A DNA stretch of 64,000 nucleotides from Iris pallida (taxonomy: Eukaryota > Streptophyta > Magnoliopsida > Asparagales > Iridaceae): NCBI GenBank assembly GCA_029216955.1, contig JANAVB010010791.1, positions 8,078,868-8,142,867 of the forward strand. Direction: 5' to 3'. This document shows positions 33,301-44,574 of the stretch, one piece after another; position 1 is the first letter of the stretch; each line of letters begins with the position of its first letter. Position numbers and translations under genes: made by a program. The notes under the pieces are model-generated. The model was not told where the DNA came from. It searched no databases and was given only the letters and a program-made list of their open reading frames with translations.

Positions 33301-34793
33301 GGCCATCATCTCCGGGTCCTTATCTTCCAAGACCTGGATCTCTTCATTTGATGGAAAATATTCTTTGTACGGTTCCGAGCACCAAGGAAGCTTGGACACT
33401 TCGTACATCTCATGAAGGGCCAATCCCAACTCCCCCACTGGAGTAAAGAAGCTGCCAGTCTGGGCGTTGAAAAGCTCCAAGAGCGCAAGGAACATCGGCT
33501 TATTGAGGTCCACGCCTGCCTGTGTGGCCCGAATGGCGGCAGTCAGCCCTATCTCTTTAAGCTCAACTTTGAACCTGGAAAGCACCCAGGAGGTCAACTC
33601 GTCCCACTTTGGGATGTAGTGACACCAACCTTCGACTCTAAAACCAGCTGTCGGATACGTGACCTTCGACATCAGCATTCGATTTGCAAAAGTCGGGGCA
33701 CTGAAGGGAAACGTGTCATTTGGGACTTCACTATAGATGCTCCCGGGACGCAAAGCTCGGTAACTGAACGAAGAACCGGTTCGTGAGGCGGTCAAGGTGT
33801 CTCGCTGATTCGAGGTGGTGTCAATCGAAAGGGAACCCCCCAAGGCACCTCCTTGAGAAGGAGTAAGTTCCCAACCCATCCTTCTTTTCGAAGCTAGACG
33901 ATAAAAGGCTGTCAGTGGCAACTGGCGGTCAACCTGCCGCATGTATAACATCATGCCCTTAGCAGCAAAGAACCAGTCTTATCTGATCTTCAATATCTTC
34001 GCTTCGGAAGAGACTAATCGGTCGCCAAACAGAAAGGCAGGCTTTAAGAAAGTCACACCTTCAGAATCAGCAGACTTCAGTTTACCGCTCTCCATCATAC
34101 TCTGGAGGAAAAGCGGCAACTGGACCTGGATTTGTAGCATCCTCTCACGAGGTTGGTCCTGAAGGATAGCATCCTTTGCAGGGTTGATCACCGCCTCATC
34201 AAAATCAACTCCCATCTGACAAAGAGAAGCGTCCAGGAGGACCTCATTCAACAAAGGGATCGTCATCGACACTGGCACAACAAAAGTGGAAGTCAGGCAA
34301 AAAGACAAAATATGTCAAGCAGACTGGCGCATTGCCAGGGTATGAACCCATGCGCATCTGCTTCGGCGCATCATCAGGGCATAGGCCCATGCGCGTCAGC
34401 ATGTCTCGGCGCATCATCAGGGCGTAAGACCATGCGCGTTGGCATTGGAGCTTCGGCGCATTATCATAGCGTGAGCCCATGCGCGTCAGCAAAGGCTTCG
34501 GCGCATCTTCAGGGAATAAAACCCATACACGTCAGCCATTAAAACCTCGGTGCATGATAGAGGTATAAACCTATGCACGTCGGCAGGATAGAACCTCGAC
34601 GTATCATCAAAGACCGAAGTCTATATGCGTCGACAGTTAGGGCACAGGGCCCAAAGCAGAGACGAAACCCACCTGTCACCTCAGGACGAACGTCGGCAAG
34701 AGTCGCAAGAGTGATAGGTACATCCTCATCGACAGACTCCTTCGCTTTCTCCTTCCCCTTGCCGGCAGCACCACGAGGAGTCTTGGGAGCCAT
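30301..34793 (-). pseudogene. Antisense three-exon gene, plant-mobile-domain-like protein
   Basis: Minus strand. Exon 1 34793-34673 starts at an ATG with A at -3 and G at +4 (MAPKTPRG). Intron 34672-34272 has donor ACAG|GTGGGT and acceptor TTGTGCCAG. Exon 2 is 34271-31960. Intron 31959-31894 (66 bases) has donor GAG|GTAAGG and acceptor CTTGTAG. Exon 3 is 31893-30301. Phases agree exactly, giving 1342 codons. Exon 2 resembles aminotransferase-like plant mobile domains (TGSFFTPVGELGLALHEMYE); exon 3 is acidic, then a coiled coil of about 180 residues. Two in-frame stops, TAA 33981-33979 and TAG 33159-33157, are flanked by continuous homologous-looking sequence, so this allele is probably inactive. 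Antisense extra ORFs are known in Tat elements; the domain name is my inference. Confidence 0.75.
34350..34630 (-). repeat. Degenerate tandem array in intron 1 of the antisense gene
   Basis: Seven units spaced 39-52 bases, each with CCCATGCGCGTC or a variant followed by TTCGGCGCATC and ATCAGGG; ATG positions on the + strand are 34350, 34389, 34432, 34479, 34525, 34573 and 34625. The first copies (34350-34510) are best conserved. The word is the same ATGCGC/GGCGCAT that is scattered through the LTRs of this element. Confidence 0.8.
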
Positions 34794-34887
34794 TCTCTCG
34801 AGGAAGGAGAAGTTAGGGTTTTGAAGAAGAAACTCTAAAGAAGCAGAGACACAGAGAAGAAGAACCCTTTCTCTCTCCAACTCTTAC

Positions 34888-34897
34888 CTATTTATAG
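34888..34897 (-). promoter_or_regulatory. TATA box of the antisense gene
   Basis: CTATTTATAG on +, hence CTATAAATAG on the minus strand, about 95 bases before the antisense ATG. The intervening leader is pyrimidine-rich and includes AAAACCCTAA, common in plant 5' UTRs. The upstream 250 bases (34900-35150) contain GATGACGTGTG and three CATGCGCCC words. Confidence 0.75.
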
Positions 34898-35139
34898 GGC
34901 TTGGTCGCACGCGTGAACAGATGACGTGTGATCTCAGCCGTCGCCTCGGGTTCTGTGCAAGGATAGCAGCAAATAAAACCAAAAGATTATCATTAATCTT
35001 TTCGGTTACCGAGGCACCATCATCATTAACTGAGAAGAGCATGCGCCCGAGCAGGCATGCGCCCAGAAATCATGCGCCCTGACCTCCATGCTTCTTATTC
35101 AAAGTATTCCAAAACTTATTCAAAAGTTTTGAAAACTTT

Positions 35140-35150
35140 GAAGGGGGTCT
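35140..35150 (+). other. Polypurine tract, Tat element
   Basis: GAAGGGGGTCT directly precedes the 3' LTR at 35151. Confidence 0.75.
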
Positions 35151-37341
35151 TGTAGAAGCATGTAATTTTACAACCAGAAAGTCCATGCGCCAGACACTAC
35201 ATGCGCTAGAACTCAGACGAAGAACTTCACAGCAAAGTCAATAAGTATAGACATTTGAAGAAGGAATTTTCATTTTATATATAAAAGTCTATTACATGTC
35301 TAGAAAAGGTTGTACAAAGGAGAATTTCTACAAAGGAAAGATCCTAAGTCTACAGTCAGCGGCCACCATGCGCCTTCAGATAAGCGCAGCGGCCACCATG
35401 CGTCTCCAGATAGGCGCAGCATCACCATGCGCCACCAGTGGGGCGCAGCAGATACTATGCGCCTCCATCCAGGCGCATCCCGCCATCTCTTCAGCAGCTC
35501 AGTTATGTGCATCCAGCCCAGCTATGTGCATCCCTTCAGCCAAATTCTTCCAGCCAGGCTCACCTGGCCGAGCAGAGCCCAGTTATGCGCCGCTCTTCCA
35601 GCCAGGATCACCGGATAAGTGCTTCCACAAAGCATTTAACCCTCTGGCTGGAACCAAGGAAGAGAAGAGCACCGCAAATGCTGTGGCCAGGGGAGGCTTC
35701 GAAAGAGCCTCCAAAGGCGAAGGAAGATCGTGATCGAAACCGCGGCTAAAGGAGCAGCTTTCAACACAACCAAAGTGGGCAAACCCCACTTTGAAGGAAG
35801 ATAGAGCCTAGCACCGCCATTCCGATCTACGGCTCTTCCGGAATAACGGAGACAAGGCCCGAGCATCCCTATCTTTGGATGCAACAGGCACCTTCCGCCT
35901 GCCTCGGAAGCCCTCGACTCCGTCTTTTGGATGTAACAGTCACCTTCAAGTGCATCGAAGACAACACAGCGTCTCATCTTCACCCTCGGGAGCACTTCGT
36001 CAACAGAATGCACCCGCATGTTCAAGTTCATGTTGGAAGTACGTGAGGGAATGAGAAGCAAATCTTCTCTCCATGCCACTATTTATAGGCCGGGTAGATC
36101 AAACCCACGCGCCAAGTGGATGGCCCTCCGAATTCCGTGCAATGAATTTACATTAAATGGATGAACCGGACGCCTCGAATTCAGCCAAACGGCTATTTAT
36201 AGCACTCGAAGAGCGAGACAGCCGCATCATTAAAAGACATGTCCGATGCGCCAGCCAGACAGCGCATCACACGGACGCGCCCTTCGGCATCAGGCGCATC
36301 ACACAGACGCGCCCTACAGTACTCGGCGCATTACAGAGGGTGCGCCCCCACACATCTCCATACCGAGTGGAACGCCAACCGACGCGCCCACTCAGCTGTC
36401 CATCGAACGTCACCAACATTAAATGCTGAACTGACAGAGTTGGCAGCACGCCTCCCAAAGTCTGAACAGTTGACAGCTTTTTCAGAAAACGAAGCGTCGA
36501 CAACGTCAGCATCATCATGACTTTATTTCGACGGCTACTGCCACGTGGCCACTCAACCAACCGCATGCGCCTCTACGGCCATGCGTCCAAATCAGCATGC
36601 GCCTCAAAAGCCATGCGCCTCAGACTGCTCTCTGATCCCGAAAGACAGAAGAAAAGTCGCCTGCATGCGCCTCAAAAGCCATGCGCCCCAAATGGTTTGT
36701 AACTCCTAAAGGTTATGAGCCGCAGCCTCCTCCTGCGCCCAATCCAAGGCGCAGCCCACCAGATCACTCCTCTCCACCAAATCCGAGATCTTCGAACCAT
36801 GAGTCGACGACACGTGTCCTTTGACTCAACTCATCCAAGATTTCAGCAACGGAAAGATCTTCTCTCTGCTACGTGCCGGCTCACAACAGCAGTATGAAGA
36901 GTTCTCCCCCTCGATCAGGACGCAACATCCGTGCGCCTCCATCAGCAACCTCCACGTGGCGTCCCCACACCGGCGCATCCTACATGCGCGCATGAGCAGC
37001 CAGCCTGCAAAACTATAAATAGAAGGATCATCTCCTTCACACACACACAAGACTCACAACACAGAGAGAATCCACAACAGAGAATCACCGGAGAGGCAGT
37101 TCTAGACACTCAACGTCTTCCTCCTCTCAGCAAGCTCCAACACCCAGAGCAATCAACACCTTCAGAGAACCGATAACCGTCGTCAGCCGGTCAACGGAGT
37201 CAACGCATTACCACTCGCTCCATTGGCACTAAGGACCCAGCTTAAACAAAAGTGTACTCCTAGGACTACATCTAAGTCCTACATTGTAACACTGTTCTGT
37301 TTGTATTAAAGTTTTCAATCAAACAATTTTAATGGCAAACA
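35151..37341 (+). repeat. 3' LTR of the Tat element
   Basis: 2191 bases, TGTAGAAGCATG to GGCAAACA, followed by CCTCC (37342-37346). Compared by eye with the 5' LTR I count about 26 substitutions, mostly transitions, and one single-base insertion near 36131. Confidence 0.96.
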
Positions 37342-37346
37342 CCTCC

Positions 37347-38591
37347 ATGCCAAATCTTACGTGTCCACAAGTCCTATCCAGCGAGAAATAGGTGTTGGGT
37401 AGCAGGGCAGTGTCCAACGTGCTGTGCGAGCATCCCGTGTCCAAATTTGGACACGAAGATCGTGTCAAATCGTGCTCAGTCAAATGGTTTTGGAATTCCT
37501 TCATATAGGGCTACAATTTAGTGAAAATAGTTTTAGAAAACAGCAAGGTAAAATCCTAAGTGGCATTTCACCAAACACTTTACACTACACTCCGATACGT
37601 CTCCGATACGTGTATCAAATGGATTCGATTTCTCACCAAACTTGGTCTATTGCTAGGGGGACCCTAAAAGAATGCATCTATGGAAAGAAATCAGGAAATA
37701 AAGGGGTTTAGAGGCCATTACCTATTGAGAGTTGGCATCTCAATGTAAGTGCACTTGAGAGCCAAATCCCTCCACTTCCAATGGTCAACTTGCTTCAAAT
37801 CCTTGCTAGCTAGTCACTAATGACCTCTTCTACAGTAGGGGAGTGTGTTGCAATTGATTGTGATCAATTTGGAGTTGATTTGGAGAAAGGGGGTGGATTT
37901 GGGGAAGAACACAAATTAGGATTTAAGGAGGCAATAAAAAGAGGCAAAGAGAGGCTAATGAGATGTTATATAGGAAAGGGGGCTGCCCTTGGCTGTCATG
38001 GGATATCTCTAGGGTTAGAGTTTAGATATTTAGCTCAAATATAGGCCTCTACATGAATAATTCAAGCCCTTCTATTAAAAGCCCATGTAAATTAGGGTTT
38101 CCTACAAATATCTCCATTCTAACTTAATATCTAGATATTCCTAAACCTTGTCATTTAGTTAGAAACTTCTATTGAAATATCTAGACTAATGACTAACATC
38201 TAGATTAGGGCAATTCTAGGTTAAGGCCTAATATCTCAATTAGCACATTACTAATTAATCAAAATTCAAATTAATACAAAAGTCACAAAATAACCAAAAT
38301 ACCTCTAACCTAAAAAGTGGTAAGTAGTCAATCTAATCACATAGTTAGGTCTCCATGGTCATGGTTAGTCTCTAGGCTAAGTAACTCTTGCACTAGTAAA
38401 AATGCCAAAGTCACAATACACTAAATTAAATAGTATTAAATTAGTTAAAAATTACCATAAATCATTAACATGGTTTAAATCCTATTATTCAATGATTAAG
38501 TTTACTAAAGATTAAAATTACCCTCATTTTAGAAAAGTGGTCGTTATATTCCTTGACTTGGTGCACCTGTCGACGTGGACGTCGACGAAAC
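37347..38591. other. Spacer, right side of the Tat target locus
   Basis: Continues the GTGTC-rich repeat interrupted at 18884, then becomes AT-rich. One frame of 74 codons at 37820-38044 has no recognisable motif. No gene seen. Confidence 0.4.
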
Positions 38592-38950
38592 AGGTAGGGG
38601 AGAGTGTCACGCACAAGTTTTCTGTCCCACCGAGACGGATCTGTATAACCCTTGGGTTTTTTTCAAAGTCCTCCAGAATATGGTGGAGTATTCTTGAAGA
38701 TTCATGAAGTCTCCATAGCCTTCTAGATACTCTAGAGACTTCAATAGGAAATATCTAGGCCTTAGAATATTTTGTTTTCAGAAGCTTCATGTAAGCCCTT
38801 TGAGGCACTATAAAAGGGGGAGGCTCATTTGTTCCTCATCACCCAAGAAGTTGTAAACTCTTTCTAGTATAATAAAGTTTTCAATCTTCCAATTTCTCTT
38901 TTGCTCCACGAACCACGTTGTTCTCATTATCGCCATAGTGATCTAGCTAA
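38592..38950 (+). repeat. Fragment of an unrelated LTR with polypurine tract
   Basis: AGGTAGGGGAGAG (38592-38604) is followed by TGTCACGC at 38605, the PPT-LTR junction pattern. Inside are a TATA box CTATAAAAGGGGGAGG (about 38810) and AATAAAG about 60 bases later (about 38870), a compact U3-R-U5 layout. The right end near 38950 is uncertain. No internal coding region remains to the left, so this is a 3' LTR remnant. Gypsy or copia cannot be decided. Confidence 0.55.
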
Positions 38951-38989
38951 GCATTTTGGGAAGGCTGGCACGGATCTTCAAGTATGAAG

Positions 38990-41480
38990 CTTGTGTACTG
39001 CACGAGTCGAAGTGTAGATAAAAACACTAAGTCCATGACATACAACTTGCTATGTGATATCTAAGTTGCCCAATAATGCAATAGTATGTATTAGGGATCC
39101 TCAAATTGTGCTATCAACGGGCTAATTATGCCAAATATACAAGAAGTAGTATAGATAAGATGCTCTAGTCCCTCGTAAGTCTACTACGCTAAACCTGATC
39201 AGTAACAGTTCGAACCCTCCTAAAGGGGGATAATGTCTCGACATATAATAATATTCAGATACTACACTCAACTAGTGCGGATGATATACATTATCCATGA
39301 TGGTCAACCTTGCACTCTAGACGGATAACTCATGGTATCTGTGGGTGAACGTCATGTATGATCTCGTGATCACGTTCTTCCAATGCTTCTACAAGTTTAT
39401 TTACCTGATTTAACCCTACAATTTCTTGAGATCACGTGCGATTAACACATGATCATACTCCTAGATGTCGTACCTTAATACGACTTAATATAAGTACAGT
39501 AAGTATAAATTTGCATTAGTTCCCATGGGCCCAATCTATATTCATTCCAAACATAATGCAACAATCAAACATAACTCCTATCCATGCTACATTTACTAAC
39601 TGACTACAAAGTATCCGTGTAGTAATACTGAGTATACGATCAGGAATGTATCAGAAAACATATAACACCTTAGTGCACATGTAGCACATCAGTACACAGT
39701 ATCAGGATAACAAACTCGATGTAGTATCGTGAAGTATCAACACAGATACAAGTAGTCAAGTCAGGATACATGATCAATTAGTCAGTTAAGTGAAGTCCTT
39801 AGCTCACCTTGTAGCATTTATATCAGGTCAGGTATAAAGTTAGTGCCTTTACTGCAATAGTATGCAACTCTATCATCGAATTCATCGAGCAATGATCATT
39901 ATCCAAAAAAATTGGAACAACATAAGTCCTCAAGTTCAATATCATATACATCCTGCACAAGGTCTAGAAATCCTCAAGTACCATCACTAAACTATAATAC
40001 AGGATCCTAATCATCATAGGCAAAGGTTCGAAAGTCATCAGGCCCTTAAAACTATCCAAACTCATTTGGGCCGAAAATCGGTATACCGATGATATACTAT
40101 AGTATACAAGCGGTATGCCGGCCCAATCCCGAGCATTCTAGTATTTAAAAATGGCATACAGATGGTGCGCACCAGTACACCAATGGTATGCCAGCGATGC
40201 TGCACAAGTGTAGTAAACCGACAAAAATGACATTTTCGTACTTCTGATCTCGCTCCAATCTCATCCAAATACTTCCTAACAAGTTCTAATGATACCATTA
40301 TGCATCATATATCATTCTGGACTAGTTACTCAAAAAAAATCTCAAATGTCTCAAGTTCACTCACCAATATCCTCGATATCATAAGTGAAACCTTAGATAT
40401 ATTCTAAGACTTCATTTTAAGTCAAACACCCAACAAAACTATACTGTAATTGTAAAAGAAAGATAAAATACAGTGATGACATATATTAAAGAGATTTAAA
40501 TATACATATGAAGGAAAATAAAAATCAAAGAAGATATATATTTCTTCACTCTAGTAAGATGTACTTGCCTTAGGTTAGCTATAGTCATCTACTCCTCCAA
40601 GGGGAATTCAGAAATCACTCTCTAGGTTCCAAAATGTAGTTCCAATGGAAGCCCAAGGAAGAAGAATGAGAAGAAATAGTGAAGAGGAGGGAACAAGAGA
40701 AGGAGAGAGAAAGAAAAGTGTTTTATACGAATGGAGGTTGAATCTTGGCCATTGGTCATGCCAAGTCATCAATCCAAGGCCCCCAAATCAAAACCTAGTC
40801 ACAAAAACAATATCAAAGATCCAGTGGGTAAAGAAATGGGTTTAGTCAACAAGCAGATTGGACAGTTTTGTGAGCATATAGTATACCACTGTAGGATACC
40901 GGTAGGACAATAGTCTAAAGCCAAATTCTCAATTTGAGAATTTTTGGGTACTCCTTCTAGGAACAGGTCCTATCGCAGGTCAATGGCAATGCCAATGGGT
41001 ATTTGACTGGTCTAGGATAGTCTCACTCATTAAGATCTTTTTACAAAACCAATAATCAAAACACAGTTGCATAAGTCAATTAATCAATTATCCTATGAAA
41101 GACCACGACGACTATCTTATAAATAGAGTCTGAACAGTAGAATAAATTTGTATCCTATCATCGATGCAGTAATACACCCCCATAACCAAACAAGGACAAA
41201 GGGTGCAATGTACTATGTCGAAACAGAGTACACGTCCAATCCGGGGGTTAGGGGATAACATATAAAATAAGTTGATCTAGCTGATCAATCCATCGGGTCT
41301 CCAACTATCACAAGAAATCCAATAAATATGATAATCATCAAGATACTCAATCACTAATAAAGGGATACAGGCATGAGCAATACCTGTAAGATACTATATC
41401 AAAACATGATACATGAAAACTGTGATACATGATACAGGAGTAATACACGAAAATACGTATATCGAAAACGGGGAGTGACA
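38990..41480 (-). repeat. Eroded Tekay-type LTR sequence (reverse), probably composite
   Basis: Ends at 41480 with AATACGTATATCG then GGGGAGTGACA, the same terminal pattern as the minus-strand Tekay LTRs (50595, 58629). Shared stretches include AACCAAACAAGGACAAAGGG (about 41182) and, at about 39400-39490, CTGATTTAACCCTA, CATGATCATACTCCTA and GTCGTACCTTAATACGAC. The order of these blocks differs from the intact LTR, so at least two relics or a rearrangement are present. A GTACTTGCCTTAGG segment (about 40561) also recurs at about 14951. Confidence 0.5.
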
Positions 41481-42999
41481 TCTAGAGACTTAAGTACATA
41501 TTGTTTATCATTTATATTCAAATTTGAGATATAATTTTGTTTAATTTGTTATAGTTATTGATAATCAGATTGTCGACTTGGACAATGTATACATATCGAG
41601 TAGGACTGGAGCCCGCTTGATGCGTAGCTAGACATTGTCATCTGTCCATATCCCTTGTAATTTAGGACTGAGGAATGACATATTTTTGGGATGGCCTATG
41701 CATGTCCGTGCATATCATCTCGGTTACGCTACTGTACCGAACGAGCCTGCGATAAGATTAAGTATGATTATGATCTCAATCCACAAAATGTCTTAAAACC
41801 TTCTTTTAATCTGTCATCGCCTTTGAACTTCGTAATCGTCGTCAGATAATATAAGCTTGTGTTTGCCAGAATGCTTCAAAAGAAGACGGAAGGCAGGTAC
41901 ATACTCTCATTCTACTTTACAATTTTGCATTCCTATATTTATGTATTGTTTGTTTCACGTGTCCTTGCTTGTGTCTTTATTGATCGTGTTGTGTCAGGAG
42001 GAAACTATTATAGCATGTAGTCTACCTAGCCTTGGACAAATTGAGACTGCTAGCATTGTCGTGACTCGTGTCTTATGTCCATACATGTGTGATTGCTAGT
42101 ACATCATTCGTGATGTGCCTTATTTTTGATCAGCCCCTACATGCTTATTTAGTGTGCTGATTGCACTTGCCACAAATAGATTATGCATGTAGTCAGGTAT
42201 TTCACTAGTTTATTTCATGTTTCTTATTTTGTGTTTATTGCATCATATTGTTTAGTACTTCTATTCTAAAATTGTTATTTTTTATACATGAAAGAATACG
42301 ACATAATTAAATATAATTAAATTTCTTAAACTATAGCTGAGTTTAATGATCAAAACTACTCTTTTTTCTCAAATTTATCATGGTTGGTAACTTGGTCAAT
42401 AGAGTTACTAAATGTGACATTCCAAATCATCGTCCAGAGACTACCTCCTCCAACCTGCTTCGAAATTAATTGACTAATCAGAGACGGTCGTCCTTGGCTT
42501 TTTCGACCGCCCCTCGTCGAGGTCATGTTTCCAGCACCTATGCTTATGGCATGTCCAGGCGATGACACGTATGCCTTTGGTCAAACCAGAGGCCGCACTC
42601 CAATGCCGATGGCCGGCCATGGACATTCCACCTTGGTTGAGTGCTGGCCATGGTCGACCTATGTGATCACTCTTCAGATTTGGCCGAGCACCGTGATCAA
42701 GCGTCAAGCGTCAGCCATGACCGACCATTTTTCTGAGAGCTAGCAAACCTCTTGTATAAAAGACTATCATCATAGGGACAAAATTGTTCTCTCCTCTATA
42801 CTTCTAACTAGAGCTCCGTCAAATTTAACAAGGACGCCTTCAATGAAGGACCTACTTTCAATGTATTGCTTTTCCACTTGTATTCCTCCATCTCCATGCC
42901 AACCACTCTATACAAAATTACGTCTTCAAAAAATATATATACATACAGGAAGAACCATTTTTTTGAGAAAGGATGAGCTTAAGCAGATCACAGCCATAA
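41481..42999. other. Spacer without recognisable gene
   Basis: AT-rich except 42470-42740, where a GC-richer block with repeated GGCCATGG words is followed by TTGTATAAAAGAC (about 42752), a TATA-like site. This could be another LTR remnant. No coding evidence. Confidence 0.35.
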
Positions 43000-43084
43000 T
43001 TTATTAATATGCAAAAATAATTTAAATATCATATGTTATAAGTACACGCAGTTATGTTGTAGCAGCGCCAATGAAGCCAAACAT

Positions 43085-43409
43085 CTACTGCGTGCAGTCA
43101 GCAAGTTCGAATAGTTCTTTCCATTTCTCTGGGTCACTTCCAGGTCCTTCTCCCTTTTATCCATAAAATTTAGTCAAGTTAGTAAATTCAGGGTTAAGAG
43201 TATCAAGTGATCCACAAGTTCGTTATAGTGATTTTCCAGATACATGTACCAGTATCTTAACATTATGCAGACATCCTTAGCAGTAGATGCTTTAAGTACC
43301 TTGACTGAGTTGATCTCATATATCTGTCCTTCAGTACATTCAATGTCCAGAGCCTGTATGCAGGCTTCGGCAACTACGAGTCTGCTAACCTCACCTACAA
43401 GTTTGTCAC
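43085..43409 (-). pseudogene. Last two exons of a Rossmann-fold (atypical SDR-like) gene
   Basis: Minus strand. Exon 43409-43300 follows acceptor CATTGTTCAG and encodes GDKLVGEVSRLVVAEACIQ and on to INSVK, ending at donor AAG|GTACTT. The intron is 43299-43154. The last exon, 43153-43085, encodes GEGPGSDPEKWKELFELAD and stops at TAG 43087-43085. The join keeps the frame. AATAAA occurs about 80 bases downstream (43005-43000). The wording resembles the C-terminus of plant NAD(P)-binding Rossmann-fold proteins of the atypical SDR group. Upstream exons were not recognised; a hAT element lies about 290 bases upstream. It may be the tail of a gene with long introns reaching out of recognition, or a captured fragment. 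Confidence 0.6.
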
Positions 43410-43696
43410 CTGAACAATGAAAAAAAAAGGGAGGCACATCTGTAATTGGCTAATAGCAAATTGAAAGTTCACAAAATAAAATTACCAAGCATCAGTTGTA
43501 TCAGAGCGAAGCTAAACTGCAATCTGCTCAATCACAATCAAGTAGTTGTCATAGATGAGTGAAGCTACATCATGCTCAAAGTACCATAATGAAGCATCCT
43601 TAACACCAATTATTAAATTAAAGAAAATGTATAATAGCATGCCCGGAAGTAATGAATGAGTAAGTTGATTGGTTTTTTACCATTTGCGCTTCAAAT

Positions 43697-44133
43697 CATA
43701 GTTTTCACTATTGGTCGGTACCTATCCGATACGGTTTGAGATGTCAAGATCCGACACCGATACCGACATTGGGGATCTCTTTTTTAATCAATTCGGCAAA
43801 TAAAATTAAACGAAAAAGACCAATCAACAAGGGAATAAAAGCATAGTAAGATCATAAAAGCATGTAAAAACACTTATTTATTGCAGGTAAACCAATTGGC
43901 AAGGTTGACTACTACTTCATTCAATTTCAAAATTACTAAGAAACAAGACATAAACTAATTAAAATAATGTCCAAGTGTACAAAATATTTTTTCTAAAATT
44001 TTAATATTAATAATTATTTGATTTCTGATACCAAAAAAGTTGATACTCCGATCTGAAATTGCAGATAATGCCGATCCTGGTAGTCATAGGAAGGCTCCCA
44101 TACCGATTCCGATACCCGATAGTGAGAACCTTG
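43697..44133. mobile_element. Non-autonomous hAT-like element
   Basis: 437 bases. Left end CATAGTTTTCACTATTGG; the complement of the right end is CAAGGTTCTCACTATCGG, matching at 14 of 18 positions. The 8-base direct repeat CTTCAAAT flanks it exactly (43689-43696 and 44134-44141). An 8-bp duplication and a CAAGG-type end fit the hAT superfamily. No transposase is inside. Further in, both arms contain GATAC and CCGAT words in opposite orientation. Confidence 0.82.
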
Positions 44134-44574
44134 CTTCAAATATAAAGTTAACTTAATTCTCAGTTTTGTTTCCACTTTTCAGCAAGGTTGCAAGGTATTG
44201 ACATACTCTAACTAGTTGTAAAATGTTATGAACAATTTCTAGTTTTGTAAATAGCTGTGTAGAAATTTATTGAAAAAAATTCTGAATATGATTTCTGGAC
44301 TTCTTGTACATGTTATTTAGATCTACCTTGCAGTCAAACATTATTCTAAAACTGACCTAAATATTATATAGATTTCTTAATTCTTTATTAGATGGAGATG
44401 CAATATGGATGCCATGCTCAGAACAAGCAGGCTTTAGTGCTCATGACTTTCTGTAGCTTGATGTGGTGGTGAAGAGCTCTCTTCTATGTCAAAAATGTTC
44501 ATTCTCAATAATACAATACCTAAGGCTAAGGTGCCTTAACATGATGACTAGATTATAGCACAATAAGATATATC

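Larger units (their letters stand above)
18885..37341 (+). mobile_element. Tat-lineage Ty3/gypsy LTR retrotransposon with antisense gene
   Basis: Complete, 18,457 bases: 5' LTR 18885-21074, internal 21075-35150, 3' LTR 35151-37341. Target duplication CCTCC at 18880-18884 and 37342-37346. The LTRs begin TGTAGAAGCATG and end GGCAAACA. The lineage call rests on a pol with a second, archaeal-type RNase H (FFDGAS, AEYNAL, GDSKL, ADALAGLA), a G-patch-like segment after protease, absence of a chromodomain, large size, and a PBS resembling the tRNA-Arg type. The sense genes end at 29689; an antisense gene runs 34793 to 30301. LTR divergence of about 26 substitutions plus one indel by eye indicates a young insertion. 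One in-frame TGA in pol and an altered protease site suggest this copy is not fully competent. Confidence 0.95.

Noticed and set aside
43500..43610. Additional upstream exon of the Rossmann-fold gene
   Set aside because: The minus-strand peptide is unrelated to the family as far as I can tell and contains a stop; no good splice sites.
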